A DNA stretch of 21,038 bases from CAZVUW01 sp964629825 (GCA_964629825.1 CAZVUW010000058.1:1-21038); one strand, 5' to 3'. Positions 1 through 8,363 are shown, counted from the stretch's first letter. The notes: generated by a model not told the origin, from the letters alone. A program made the numbers and translations.

Positions 1-1084
1 CCCGCCAATACGGTGGTGATCGGCAATCCGGAAATTGCGGATGCCGTGGTGCAGGGACCGCGATGAACATCGTGGACAGACCGAAGGCCGTGTTGGCGAC
101 CGGCCCCAGGCCCGCGGTGAACATGTGGTGGGCCCACACGCCCCAGCCCATGAAGCCGATCGCGATGCCGGAGAACACCACCGCGGTGTAGCCGAACAGC
201 GGCTTGCGGCTGAACACCGGCAGGACCTCGGACACGATCCCGAAGGCCGGCAGGATCATGATGTAGACCTCGGGATGCCCGAATAGCCAGAACAGGTGCT
301 GCCACAGGATCGGGTCCCCGCCGGCTTCCAGGCGGAAGAAGTTCGCGCCGTAGCCGACGTCGAACATCATCTCCCACAGCGCCACACCGATGATCGGCAG
401 GGCGAACAGCATGATGAACGACGTCACCAGCGTCATCCAGATGAACGCAGGCAGGCGCATCATCGTCATGCCGGGTGCCCGCATGTTCAGGATGGTGACG
501 ATGAAGTTCACCGACGAGGCCAGCGAGGCCACACCCGCGATCTGCAGGCCGATCGAGTAGAAGAGCATCCGCGAGTTGTGCGGGTCCGTCACGAAGTTGA
601 GCCCCGCCGGGTCGGGCCCGGTGAGGTTCAGCGGCGCGTATCCGGTCCAGGCGCCGTCGGGGGTGCCGCCGAACAGGATGCTCGAGTACAGGAACAGCCC
701 GGCGAACAGGAACACCCAGTAGCTGAAGGTGTTCAGCCGCGGGAACGCGACGTCGCGCGCTCCGATCATCAGCGGCAGCAGGTAGTTGAAGAACGCCGAC
801 CCGAGCGGCATGACCACGAAGAAGATCATGGTCAGGCCGTGCATCGTGAAGATCTGGTTGTAGGCGTCTGCGGACAGCAGCGTCCCCTCAGGGCCCGCCA
901 GCTGGGCACGGATCAGCAGCGCCTCGATGCCGCCGACGACGAAGAACGTCATCGACGTCACGAAGTACATGATGCCGATCTTCTTGTGGTCGACGGTCGT
1001 CAACCAGCTGCGCCAACCGGTGGTTGCAAGCGGCCGGTAGCGAACGCGCGACTCGGCGGTGCGCTGCTCGTCGAGGGCGGTCAC
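1..1084 (-). CDS. ctaD: Cytochrome c oxidase subunit I (5' part of gene, runs off window)
   Basis: Catalytic haem-copper subunit of an aa3/caa3 terminal oxidase: it reduces O2 to water and pumps protons across the plasma membrane. The GTG start at 1084 is set by an AGGAGG seven to eight bases upstream that overlaps the ctaC stop. The N-terminus carries the family's TTVDHKKIGIMYF stretch. Visible landmarks are FTMHG with the low-spin haem ligand His82, GHPEVY with the cross-linked CuB His270/Tyr274 pair, and WAHHMFT with CuB ligands His319/His320. The hydrophobic helices between these match the family. About 344 of the usual 530 or more residues are present. The last 52 bases (1-52) no longer encode the expected continuation after AVP (usually TGxKIFNW...), although the frame stays open. 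This looks like a sequence error or frameshift at the edge. Assignment to subunit I is essentially certain. Confidence 0.96.
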   Translation of the reverse strand, partial: MTALDEQRTAESRVRYRPLATTGWRSWLTTVDHKKIGIMYFVTSMTFFVVGGIEALLIRAQLAGPEGTLLSADAYNQIFTMHGLTMIFFVVMPLGSAFFNYLLPLMIGARDVAFPRLNTFSYWVFLFAGLFLYSSILFGGTPDGAWTGYAPLNLTGPDPAGLNFVTDPHNSRMLFYSIGLQIAGVASLASSVNFIVTILNMRAPGMTMMRLPAFIWMTLVTSFIMLFALPIIGVALWEMMFDVGYGANFFRLEAGGDPILWQHLFWLFGHPEVYIMILPAFGIVSEVLPVFSRKPLFGYTAVVFSGIAIGFMGWGVWAHHMFTAGLGPVANTAFGLSTMFIAVPAPRHPQFPDCRSPPYWR

Positions 1085-1096
1085 GGCGGGCTCCTC

Positions 1097-2188
1097 CTAG
1101 TCCAGGCTCTGGAGGTAGGCGGCGAGGGCGTCGAGCTCCTCGTCGGTGAAGTCGGGGAACGGCAGCATCTGAGCGCCGGGCTTCTCCCTCTGCGGGTTTT
1201 GAATCCAGCGCTTGAGCTGCTCGGTGTCGTCGGTGCGGAAGATGGCGCCGGCGAACTCGTCGCGTCCGGCAAAGTGGGTCAGATCGGGGCCGACCCGGCT
1301 GCCGCCGTTGGCCTCGTGCCCGCGCACGGAGTGGCAGGCGACGCAGTTCGCGCCGACGAGGTCGTAGCCGAGCTGCTCCTGCTCGGTCTGCGGCTCACGC
1401 GCGTCCGCCGCCTGCTGCTCGAGCCAGGCGTCGAACTCGGCCTGCTCGACGGCGCGGACGTAGAAGCGCATGTTGGCGTGCGAAAGGCCGCAGAACTCGG
1501 CGCACTGCCCGCGGTACACGCCGGGCTCGTCGGCCTCGATCCGCAGGAAGCGCTTGTGGTTCGGCACGTAGTCGAGCTTGCCGGCCAGCCGCGGCACCCA
1601 GAAGGAGTGCAGCACCAGGTCGGCGTCGCGCTGCTCGTTGCCGTTTGCGTCCTCGTAGGCGCCGATGCCGTCCAGCTCGACCTCGATCGGCGTGTTGATC
1701 GGGATGACCATCTCGTTGGCGGTCACCACGCCGGTGCCGGGGTACTCGAACTGCCACCAGTACTGCTTGCCCACGACGCGCACGTCGACGCGCTCGCCCT
1801 CCGGGGCTGCCTCTGCGAGCTGGAAGATGGTCTGCACGGTCGGGACCGCGATCCAGACCAGGATCAGGGCCGGAACCAGAGTCCAGGCGATCTCAAGCCG
1901 GGTGTTGCCTGCGTACTGACGGGGCAGCTCGGTCTCGTTGCCGCGGGCGCGGAACCGGAGCATCGCGAAGATGAGCAGGCTCTGCACCAAGACGAACACC
2001 ACGACGGCGATCGTGAACACCTGGTTCCACAGGCGATCCTGTGCCGCCGCCACCGGTCCGTCCGGGCTGAGCGCGTCCTGCGGCAGCTCCGAGATGTCGG
2101 TACGTCCGCACGCCGCCAGGAGCAGGATCAGCCCCAAGACCAGCGCCACCCGCGCGAGGTCCTTTCGAACCGGGCGACGGAGCCTCAT
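1097..2188 (-). CDS. ctaC: Cytochrome c oxidase subunit II with C-terminal cytochrome c domain (caa3 type), lipoprotein
   Basis: The electron-entry subunit of a caa3 oxidase, 363 residues. The N-terminus is a lipoprotein signal with lipobox LAAC (Cys27). Two membrane helices follow at about 57-77 and 99-121, then the external CuA cupredoxin domain with KQYWWQFEY at 141-149. CuA ligands are His194, Cys229, Glu231, Cys233, His237 and Met240, in HSFWVP and QCAEFCGLSHANM. A fused cytochrome c domain fills about 270-363, with haem motif CVACH (282-286) and likely axial Met341. An insertion of roughly 15 residues containing DANGNEQRD sits just before the first CuA histidine and is not typical. The ATG start has GGAGG four to five bases upstream. 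The gene lies 12 bases from ctaD in the same operon. Fusion to cytochrome c is well known in caa3 enzymes. Confidence 0.96.
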   Translation of the reverse strand: MRLRRPVRKDLARVALVLGLILLLAACGRTDISELPQDALSPDGPVAAAQDRLWNQVFTIAVVVFVLVQSLLIFAMLRFRARGNETELPRQYAGNTRLEIAWTLVPALILVWIAVPTVQTIFQLAEAAPEGERVDVRVVGKQYWWQFEYPGTGVVTANEMVIPINTPIEVELDGIGAYEDANGNEQRDADLVLHSFWVPRLAGKLDYVPNHKRFLRIEADEPGVYRGQCAEFCGLSHANMRFYVRAVEQAEFDAWLEQQAADAREPQTEQEQLGYDLVGANCVACHSVRGHEANGGSRVGPDLTHFAGRDEFAGAIFRTDDTEQLKRWIQNPQREKPGAQMLPFPDFTDEELDALAAYLQSLD

Positions 2189-2470
2189 GTGTCCTCCATG
2201 TCAAACAAGCCTGACGGTGGCCGCGCTGTCCGTCGAGCGGCTCAGGGCTGGCTCGGCCGGAGTCTAGTCGGCGCAGGGCCGGGTCCCCGGCATTCCTCCG
2301 GGGGCGCGGAAGCGGGGCGCCTTGGCGCAGCGTGCCTAGTGTGGCAGATCGCCCGCCGGGGGCCAATCTGGCGCTTCCTCGGGTTCGACCACGCCGGGTC
2401 CCCGCTGTTCAATGCGCGCGGCGCCGGCCGCAGCAGCATGCGTCCCTCGGTCGGCCCGTGAGGAGATCCC

Positions 2471-3436
2471 GTGCTCGTGCGCCGCAACCCCCCGCTGGAC
2501 CCCGCCCTCGTGGAGGGGCTGATCGCGCTGTGGGCGGACGTGTCGAACGCCGGCGGGGCGGTCGGTTTCGTCCCACCCGTCACGGCCGAGGATGTGCGGC
2601 CGGTCGCCGAGGCCGCCTTCGAGCGCGTGCGCGCCGGTGTTGACGACCTCGTGGCCGCCTTCGACGGGGACCGCCCGATCGGTCTCGGCTTCCTCGAGAC
2701 CAACACCCTCGACCTGCACCGTCACCGCGGCACCGTCAAACGGCTCCAGCGCCACCCGCAGTGGTCGGGCTCGGGTGTCGGCGGGGCCGTCCTGGACGAG
2801 ATCGAGGCCGCCGCCCGCGACCGCGGACTGGACCTGCTGACCCTCACGGTCCGGGGCGGCACGGGGACCGAGGGCTTCTACCTCGCGCGCGGCTACCGTC
2901 TTGACGCCGGGCTGCCCGCGCGTCTCCGACTCGCCGATGGGGTGTTCGTGGAGGAGCTGCACCTGTCCAAGCCGCTGACCGAGACCGGGGCCCGGCGCGT
3001 CTCGGCGTCGCTGGCCGTCCGCCGCCTCGACCCGGAGCTGCCGCTGCCCGAGCGGGCACATCCCGGCGACGCGGGCCTGGACCTGCGCGCCCGCGATGAC
3101 GTCACGCTCCAGCCCGGCGAGCGCGCCGTCGTGCCCACCGGCATCGCCATCGCACTGCCGGCGGGTCACGTGGGGCTGGTCCACCCGCGGTCGGGCCTGG
3201 CGGCGGAGCACGGGGTCGGGCTGGTGAACGCTCCGGGCACGATCGACGAGGGCTACCGGGGGGAGATCAGGGTGATCCTGATCAACCTCGACCCGTCCGA
3301 GCCCGTGCACATACGCCGCGGCGATCGCATCGCACAGCTGGTCGTGCAGCGGGTCGAGGAGGTCCGTGTGGTGGAGGTGTCCGAGCTGCCGCCGTCGCCG
3401 CGCGGCAGCGGCGGCTTCGGCTCGACCGGTCGCTGA
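2471..3436 (+). CDS. dut: GNAT acetyltransferase-dUTPase fusion protein
   Basis: Two domains in one 321-residue frame. Residues about 15-168 resemble a GNAT N-acetyltransferase. The acetyl-CoA motif A is QWSGSGVGGAVLDEI (97-111, fitting Q/R-x-x-G-x-G), followed by a β-strand and GFYLARGYR (135-143). Residues about 180-321 are a complete trimeric dUTPase: motif I HPGDAGLDL (197-205), II HPRSGLA (238-244), III NAPGTIDEGYRGE (253-265, catalytic Asp259), IV RGDRIAQL (283-290) and V RGSGGFGSTG (311-320). The dUTPase half should hydrolyse dUTP to dUMP and pyrophosphate, feeding thymidylate synthesis and keeping uracil out of DNA. The GNAT substrate is unknown. GTG start 2471 follows AGGAG with five-base spacing. 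dUTPases are normally about 150 residues and stand alone, so the fusion is unusual. The dUTPase call is very secure and the GNAT call good. Confidence 0.93.
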   Translation: MLVRRNPPLDPALVEGLIALWADVSNAGGAVGFVPPVTAEDVRPVAEAAFERVRAGVDDLVAAFDGDRPIGLGFLETNTLDLHRHRGTVKRLQRHPQWSGSGVGGAVLDEIEAAARDRGLDLLTLTVRGGTGTEGFYLARGYRLDAGLPARLRLADGVFVEELHLSKPLTETGARRVSASLAVRRLDPELPLPERAHPGDAGLDLRARDDVTLQPGERAVVPTGIAIALPAGHVGLVHPRSGLAAEHGVGLVNAPGTIDEGYRGEIRVILINLDPSEPVHIRRGDRIAQLVVQRVEEVRVVEVSELPPSPRGSGGFGSTGR

Positions 3437-3557
3437 CCCCGATCGCTGACCCCCTCGCTGAGCCGGTCGCCTCGCTGCGGCGCGGGATAGGGGGCGCGGT
3501 TGCGCTCGGCGGCGCCACGCGGCACTATGACCGCGCATCGCGGGCTTGCGGCCCTGT

Positions 3558-3634
3558 GCGGATGTAGCTCAGCTGGTTAGAGCATCTCGTTGCCAACGAG
3601 AAGGTCGCCGGTTCGAATCCGGTCATCCGCTCCA
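3558..3634 (+). tRNA. tRNA-Gly (anticodon GCC)
   Basis: A full cloverleaf can be folded by eye. The acceptor arm is GCGGATG (3558-3564) with CATCCGC (3624-3630). The D arm is GCTC/GAGC. The anticodon stem is TCTCG/CGAGA with loop TTGCCAA, giving anticodon GCC at 3592-3594. The T arm contains GTTCGAATC. Discriminator T3631 is followed by an encoded CCA (3632-3634). Confidence 0.97.
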
Positions 3635-3656
3635 GTCCCATCTCGGCGAGTGGCTT

Positions 3657-4727
3657 GTGCCTGAGCTCCCCGATTTCGCAGCGCTCGAACGCCTCGGCTG
3701 GGATGCCGAGCGCACCTCCGAGTACCGGGTACTCGCCGCGCCCGGCGACCTCCCCGCCCGCATAGCCCGGGTCTACCGCGGCGGCTGGGTTGACGCCCTC
3801 GTGGGCACGGAGCAGGTGCGCGCGCGCAAGCACCCGCGCTTCCGCCGGCTGATGGACCCGCTGGAGGCACCCGTGGTCGGCGATTGGGCGGTGCTGAGAC
3901 CCGATCCGGCGGGCGGGCCCACGCTGCTGGAGCGCCTGCTCAGCCGGCGCACCGCCCTCGTGCGCACCGCCGGCGACGCCGACGAGTCGCGAACGCAGGT
4001 CATGGCCGCCAACGTCGACGTGGTCCTGATCGTGGTCCCGATCGATGTCGCTGTGAACGTCCGCCGGCTCGACCGCCTGCTGTCGCTGGCGCACAGCAGC
4101 GGCGCCCACCCCGTGGTCGTCCTCAGCAAGGCAGACGCATGCGCCAACCCGCAGGCGATCGCCGATGACCTGGCCGACGAAGTCGGCGGAGCAGGCCTGG
4201 TGTGGTTGAGCGCCCGCTCCGGCGTCGGGCTGGAGCGGCTTCGACCCTACCTCCGGCCGGGCTCCACCCTGGTCCTGATCGGCGCCTCGGGCGGCGGGAA
4301 GTCCACGCTCGCCAACGCCCTCGCCGGGCGTGAGCTGCTGGAGACCGGGGAGGTCCGCGCGGACGGCCGCGGAAGGCACACCACAACCCATCGCCAGCTG
4401 GTCGAGCTGCCCAGCGGTGCGCTGCTCATCGACACCCCGGGCCTGCGCAGCATCGGCACCTGGACCGGCGAGGACGAGGAGCCCGAGGCCGCGCTCTTCA
4501 GCGATGTCGAGGAGATCGCCGCCGCCTGCCGCTTCAGCGACTGCACCCACAACGGCGAGCCCGGCTGCGCGATCGCCGAGGCGCTCGAGTCGGGGCTGCT
4601 GACGGCAGAGCGCTGGGAGCGCTACCTCAAGCTCCAGGCCGACCGGGAGGAGCGGGAGCGCCGCCGCCAAGCCATGGAGCGCGCCGCCGAGACCCGCAGG
4701 GCCCGCGCACGCCGCGGCCGGCGCTGA
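3657..4727 (+). CDS. rsgA: Ribosome small-subunit-dependent GTPase A
   Basis: Circularly permuted GTPase that acts late in 30S ribosomal subunit maturation. An N-terminal OB-fold region (about 30-100) precedes the permuted G domain. Motifs run G4 (SKAD, 157-160), G5 (SARSG, 185-189), G1 P-loop GASGGGKS (209-216), G2 HTTTHR (241-246), G3 DTPG (259-262). A C-terminal zinc site uses Cys291, Cys296, His298 and Cys304 (CRFSDCTHNGEPGC), and the tail is Arg/Glu-rich. I chose GTG 3657 (356 residues) because it gives the normal N-terminus with ERLGWD at 11-16. The open frame extends upstream through tRNA-Gly, so a start at 3546 would wrongly translate the tRNA. No strong ribosome-binding site precedes 3657, so the start is less sure than the function. 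It ends 13 bases from the convergent FNR gene. Confidence 0.95.
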   Translation: MPELPDFAALERLGWDAERTSEYRVLAAPGDLPARIARVYRGGWVDALVGTEQVRARKHPRFRRLMDPLEAPVVGDWAVLRPDPAGGPTLLERLLSRRTALVRTAGDADESRTQVMAANVDVVLIVVPIDVAVNVRRLDRLLSLAHSSGAHPVVVLSKADACANPQAIADDLADEVGGAGLVWLSARSGVGLERLRPYLRPGSTLVLIGASGGGKSTLANALAGRELLETGEVRADGRGRHTTTHRQLVELPSGALLIDTPGLRSIGTWTGEDEEPEAALFSDVEEIAAACRFSDCTHNGEPGCAIAEALESGLLTAERWERYLKLQADREERERRRQAMERAAETRRARARRGRR

Positions 4728-4740
4728 CCGCGCTCCGGGC

Positions 4741-5766
4741 CTACTTCACGTCGGAGGAGTGGCCCGGGAACAGCTTGGCGGTCGGGTCGATCACCGTCAT
4801 CGCGTTGTTGACCGCCGTGGCGGCCTCGCCGAAGCCGACCGAGATCAGGCGCACCTTGCCCTCGTACTCGGTGATGTCACCGGCGGCGAACACGCGGTCG
4901 AGGCTGGTGCGCATGGTCGTGTCGACGACGATGTGGCGCTTCTCCTGCTCCAGCCCCCAGCGCTGCAGCGGCCCGAGGTCGGCGGTGAAGCCCAGTGCGG
5001 CCACGACGGCCTGCACCTCGAGCTTGTCGCGCTCGTCGGTGCGGTTGTTGAACACCTCGACGGCGGTGATCCCGCGCTCGTCGCCGAAGATCTTGGCGAC
5101 CTCCGTGAAGACGCGGACGTCGACGGAGGAGTTCAGCACCTGCTGGACCGTGTGCTCGTGCGCCCGGAAGCGATCGCGCCGGTGGATCAGCGTGATCGAG
5201 CGCGCGATGCCCTGCAGGTTGTGTGCCCAGTCGAAGGCCGAGTCGCCGCCGCCGACGATCAGGACGTCGAGGTCGCGCAGCTCCTCGAGCTTGGGCACGA
5301 AGTAGCGCAGGCCGCGGCCCTCGAACTCCTCGGCGTCCGGCAGCGGCCGCGGGGTGAAGGTCCCGATGCCGCCCGTGATCAGCACCGCCTTGCAGGTGAC
5401 GGTGGTGTTCTTGTGGCTGCGGACGATGACGGTCTCGCCGTCCTCGGAGTGGCGCAGGTCCTCCGCGCGGTGGCCCAGCATGTAGGTGGGGGAGAACTGG
5501 TTCGCCTGCTCGACCAGGTTGTCGATCAGGTCCTGGCCCTTGATCGCGGGGAACCCGGCCACGTCATAGATCAGCTTCTCCGGGTACAGCGCGGAGACCT
5601 GGCCGCCGGGCTCGGGCAGCGAGTCCATGATCGTGACCTTCAGGCCCCGGAAGCCGGCGTAGTAGGCGCCGTAGAGCCCGGCGGGACCGCAGCCGATGAT
5701 CAGCAGGTCGCACTCGTGGGCAGCGCCCTCGCCGACGTGGTCGTGGATCTGAGCCGTATCGCTCAC
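4741..5766 (-). CDS. Ferredoxin--NADP+ reductase, thioredoxin-reductase-like (type 2)
   Basis: A 341-residue FAD flavoprotein expected to pass electrons between NADPH and ferredoxin in the cytoplasm. The N-terminal FAD motif is GCGPAG (25-30), followed by PGGQVSALYPEKLIYDVAGF (53-72), typical of YumC-type FNR. The NADPH domain has GGGDSA (172-177) and HRRDRFRA (195-202), the usual 2'-phosphate binding site. The C-terminal FAD segment GDITEYEGK lies at 296-304. The redox CxxC of true thioredoxin reductases is absent, which favours FNR over TrxB. GTG start 5766 has AGGAGG seven bases upstream. No ferredoxin gene is adjacent. Confidence 0.92.
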   Translation of the reverse strand: MSDTAQIHDHVGEGAAHECDLLIIGCGPAGLYGAYYAGFRGLKVTIMDSLPEPGGQVSALYPEKLIYDVAGFPAIKGQDLIDNLVEQANQFSPTYMLGHRAEDLRHSEDGETVIVRSHKNTTVTCKAVLITGGIGTFTPRPLPDAEEFEGRGLRYFVPKLEELRDLDVLIVGGGDSAFDWAHNLQGIARSITLIHRRDRFRAHEHTVQQVLNSSVDVRVFTEVAKIFGDERGITAVEVFNNRTDERDKLEVQAVVAALGFTADLGPLQRWGLEQEKRHIVVDTTMRTSLDRVFAAGDITEYEGKVRLISVGFGEAATAVNNAMTVIDPTAKLFPGHSSDVK

Positions 5767-5855
5767 CCGCCGCCCTCCTGAGCCGCCCCGCAGGGGCGAG
5801 GATCGTACTGCCGGCCGGAAGTCTAAGCACTGCGGTCTTCCGGCGCGCGGGTCTT

Positions 5856-8192
5856 CTAGCGCGCGACCTGATCCAGCTGCCAGTGCTGATAGGAGCTGAT
5901 CACTCCGAGGCCCCCCAGCAACGTGATCAGCGACAGCTCGGGTGCGCGCGCGTCCAGGTACGCGGCCGTGTGCGGAGCGAGCCGCACGTTGTCCGCCGGC
6001 ACGATCATCAGCAGGCTGCGCTGGGACGCCGCGAACGGACCGCCGGCGAGCGCGTCGGGGAAGGCATCGCCTCGTGCGACCACCAGCCGGCTGGGGTTGA
6101 GGTCCGGGATGGTCTGGGCGGCCCACTCGTTGATCGCCCGCGCGGTGCCGAAGCGGTCGCTGCCGGACAGCCGTCGCACGGCCACCCCGAGCGCCCTCAG
6201 CTCGGCCTCGACCGGCGCGCCGATCACGCCGGTGCCGCCGACGATCACGACCTCGGCGGGGCGAGCCCGCGCGATCTCCTCCCTGGCCGCCGGGTGCAGG
6301 CGGTCGCGGTTGGTCAGGAGGATCGGGCTGCGGAGCAGCCCGGCGGGCGCGGCGGCGCTCAGCGCGTCCGGGAAGTCGCCCGCGGCCGCGAGGAAGATCC
6401 GCTCGTGGCGCTCGCCCATCAGGCGCGAGATCGAAGCGGACGTCTCGACCCGTCCGGTGCCCGCCCTGCGCCGCACCTCGAAGCCGGCGCGCTGGAGGGC
6501 CTGCGCGAGCCCGTCGCTGATGACCGCCGAGCCGCCGAGCAGGGTGATCCGTCGGACCCCGAGCTGCCGCAGCGCCTGCTGGGTCACGTCGGCGAGCCGG
6601 TCGCGCCCGGTCAGGAGCAGCGGTGCCCCGAGCGCGCTGGCCAGCGGCCCGCCCGCCAGGGCGTCGGGGAAGTCTCCGGCCGAGGCCAGCACGGCGTCGT
6701 CGGAGCCCTCCGGGTAGGCGGCGAGCGCGACCGCTGCGGCCGTGGCCTCGCGGCCCGACCCGGACAGCCGCTCGGTGGCCTGGTGCTCGTAGTCGTGCAC
6801 AACCGCGAGACCGGTCGCCACCGGGCGCAGGGGACCGCAGGCACGCAGCGCAGAGCAGGGCCGGTTGCGGATGATCCCGTCGACGCTCAGCTGGGTTGAG
6901 CCCCCTCCGTCGAGGGCCAGGGCGTCCACCGCGCCGAGGTCGATCATCATCTGCGCCAGCTCGCGCATCGTCAGGCCGGCGGAGCCGTACAGCGGCGGCT
7001 GCCCGGCCGGGGGCGACGGGTCGTACTGGCGGCCGTCGACGGCCACCATCAGGGTGGTCCCGTCGGCGCGAACGCCGATCGCGGATCGGGGCGAAGGTCC
7101 GGCGGTGTGGCTGCTCGGGAAGCCCTCGGTCGCCCACGAGTCGGGGTTGGTCATCTGCCCCTCGCGGACGATCAGCGGCCCGGCCGCAAGGCCCTCGAGC
7201 ACCTCGCCCCACTGCTCGGGCCGCTTGCGCTCGGGGAAGGTGATGTCCGTGACGGCCTGCACGGTCGTGCCGGTCGTCTCCCACAGCCGGCCGACGGAGT
7301 TGCGCGCCTGCCCGTAGGCCAGCAGAAGCGCGCCATCGGCTGGGATGCCCACCGACTGGCCGGGGCTCAGCTGGAGGAACTGACGGGTCGGCACGCGCGT
7401 GCCGGCGCCGACGGCCGGGACCACCAGCCCAGGCAGCGGCATGGCCGTCGCGTTGCCGCGCCCGGAGGGCACAGTCACGGAGGTGCCGAACTCCGGTGTG
7501 TACAGGTACAGCGCGTCGGGGCCGTCGGCGTTGAACCAGGTGGTGCGGTCGAGCCGGTTGACGCCCGTGATCGGCAGCCCCGTCGGTTCGCGGTCGGGCC
7601 AGAACTGGCGCAGATGCACCTTGGCGTCGATGCGGTCGATGATCGGCCCGAGGGCGCCTACGGCGAAGGTGCCGCGTGCGCCGCGCTGCTGATCGCCTTG
7701 GGTCTCCGACTCGGACACCAGGCGGCCGCCCCAGGCGAAGTAGCTGTTGGGCTCGCCCACCGGCTGGTTCAGCCAGTAGCCGCCGTTGATCATCGCGACC
7801 CGACCGCGCGGCTGGAGCCGGCGGTTCATGTCACGGACGGTCTCGAGGCCGCGCACGGTGCCCTGCCCGAGCTCGGCGGTGATCCGCACGTCGTCGCGGC
7901 GCTGGACCTGGAGGACCTCCGCGAACACGGGAGCGCCCCCGGAGCGGTTGAGCCGGTAGCTCAGCCGCTGCACGCCCGGTGCGACCGGCGTCGAGGCCGT
8001 CAGGGTGGGCCCCGCCGCGCTGGTCGACTGCAGCTCGAGGGCCGTCTCGGCCTGCGCGCTGACGTCCTCAGAGGCGCCGGTTTCGGCGTTGTGGGCTCCG
8101 CCCGGGGGAGCCTCCGATTGCAGGGCCGTGGACGGGGCGGCGGTCGCTGCCAGGACAAGGGCTACCAGAAGGGGCACAGCTCGGGAGCGCAC
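5856..8192 (-). CDS. Secreted phosphodiester glycosidase (NAGPA family) with three cell-wall-binding-2 repeats
   Basis: A 778-residue exported protein. GTG start 8192 with GAGG six bases upstream gives a clean signal peptide (about 1-23, VPLLVALVLAATAAPSTAL). A signal-to-domain linker rich in Ala and Glu is followed by the NAGPA/DUF2233 domain (about 85-465), with NGGYW at 136-140 and the signature DALALDGGGSTQLSVDG at 423-439. Members of this family cleave phosphodiester-linked sugars. The C-terminus holds three CWB2 repeats, each marked by GDFPDAL or GDAFPDAL (506-512, 605-611, 708-715), which anchor proteins non-covalently to wall polymers. The likely role is trimming a phosphodiester-containing wall polymer or exopolysaccharide at the surface. 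The exact substrate cannot be read from sequence. An earlier in-frame start at 8288 would put the signal peptide inside the protein, so I rejected it. Confidence 0.9.
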   Translation of the reverse strand: MRSRAVPLLVALVLAATAAPSTALQSEAPPGGAHNAETGASEDVSAQAETALELQSTSAAGPTLTASTPVAPGVQRLSYRLNRSGGAPVFAEVLQVQRRDDVRITAELGQGTVRGLETVRDMNRRLQPRGRVAMINGGYWLNQPVGEPNSYFAWGGRLVSESETQGDQQRGARGTFAVGALGPIIDRIDAKVHLRQFWPDREPTGLPITGVNRLDRTTWFNADGPDALYLYTPEFGTSVTVPSGRGNATAMPLPGLVVPAVGAGTRVPTRQFLQLSPGQSVGIPADGALLLAYGQARNSVGRLWETTGTTVQAVTDITFPERKRPEQWGEVLEGLAAGPLIVREGQMTNPDSWATEGFPSSHTAGPSPRSAIGVRADGTTLMVAVDGRQYDPSPPAGQPPLYGSAGLTMRELAQMMIDLGAVDALALDGGGSTQLSVDGIIRNRPCSALRACGPLRPVATGLAVVHDYEHQATERLSGSGREATAAAVALAAYPEGSDDAVLASAGDFPDALAGGPLASALGAPLLLTGRDRLADVTQQALRQLGVRRITLLGGSAVISDGLAQALQRAGFEVRRRAGTGRVETSASISRLMGERHERIFLAAAGDFPDALSAAAPAGLLRSPILLTNRDRLHPAAREEIARARPAEVVIVGGTGVIGAPVEAELRALGVAVRRLSGSDRFGTARAINEWAAQTIPDLNPSRLVVARGDAFPDALAGGPFAASQRSLLMIVPADNVRLAPHTAAYLDARAPELSLITLLGGLGVISSYQHWQLDQVAR

Positions 8193-8223
8193 GAGGGACC
8201 TCGAGAGAGCAGACTGCGTTGTT

Positions 8224-8258
8224 GGCCCTCCACCAGGAGGGGGCCGCGGACCCCGCGG
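8224..8258. repeat. Inverted repeats in the divergent promoter region
   Basis: Two adjacent inverted repeats lie between the divergently transcribed glycosidase and WS/DGAT-like genes. The first is CCCTCC (8226-8231) with GGAGGG (8236-8241) around ACCA. The second is CCGCGG (8244-8249) and CCGCGG (8253-8258) separated by ACC. They sit 32 bases upstream of the glycosidase start. They could form hairpins in its leader or be protein-binding sites. No T-run follows, so they are not classical terminators. Confidence 0.4.
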
Positions 8259-8363
8259 CGAGCGAGTGAGCCTAGACCAGCGCCCCACTGCCGTCGCGTG
8301 CCCGATCGGACCGGTTTGCGCCGCGTGCGGACGGCGCGGCCTGCTCGTCTAGGCTGGCGAGCG

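Noticed and set aside
296..2461. A very long plus-strand open frame antisense to ctaC and ctaD
   Set aside because: The translation is low-complexity, rich in Arg/His/Gln/Glu, with no domain. It mirrors the conserved minus-strand oxidase genes, as is usual in high-GC DNA.
3437..3557. Short direct repeats (CGCTGACCCC) and a possible promoter for tRNA-Gly
   Set aside because: The repeats are short and imperfect. The best -35/-10 pair (TTGCGC 3500, TATGAC 3526) has 20-base spacing, too weak to call.
3546..3656. N-terminal extension of rsgA
   Set aside because: It would translate tRNA-Gly. The RsgA family N-terminus begins at about GTG 3657.
5767..7284. A long upstream extension of the ferredoxin-NADP reductase frame
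   Set aside because: It runs through the glycosidase gene in a different frame and is low-complexity. GTG 5766 has a perfect AGGAGG and gives the normal FNR N-terminus.
7107..8363. Upstream extension of the WS/DGAT-like frame
   Set aside because: It is antisense to the glycosidase gene and unlike the family. The conserved N-terminus starts at ATG 8364.
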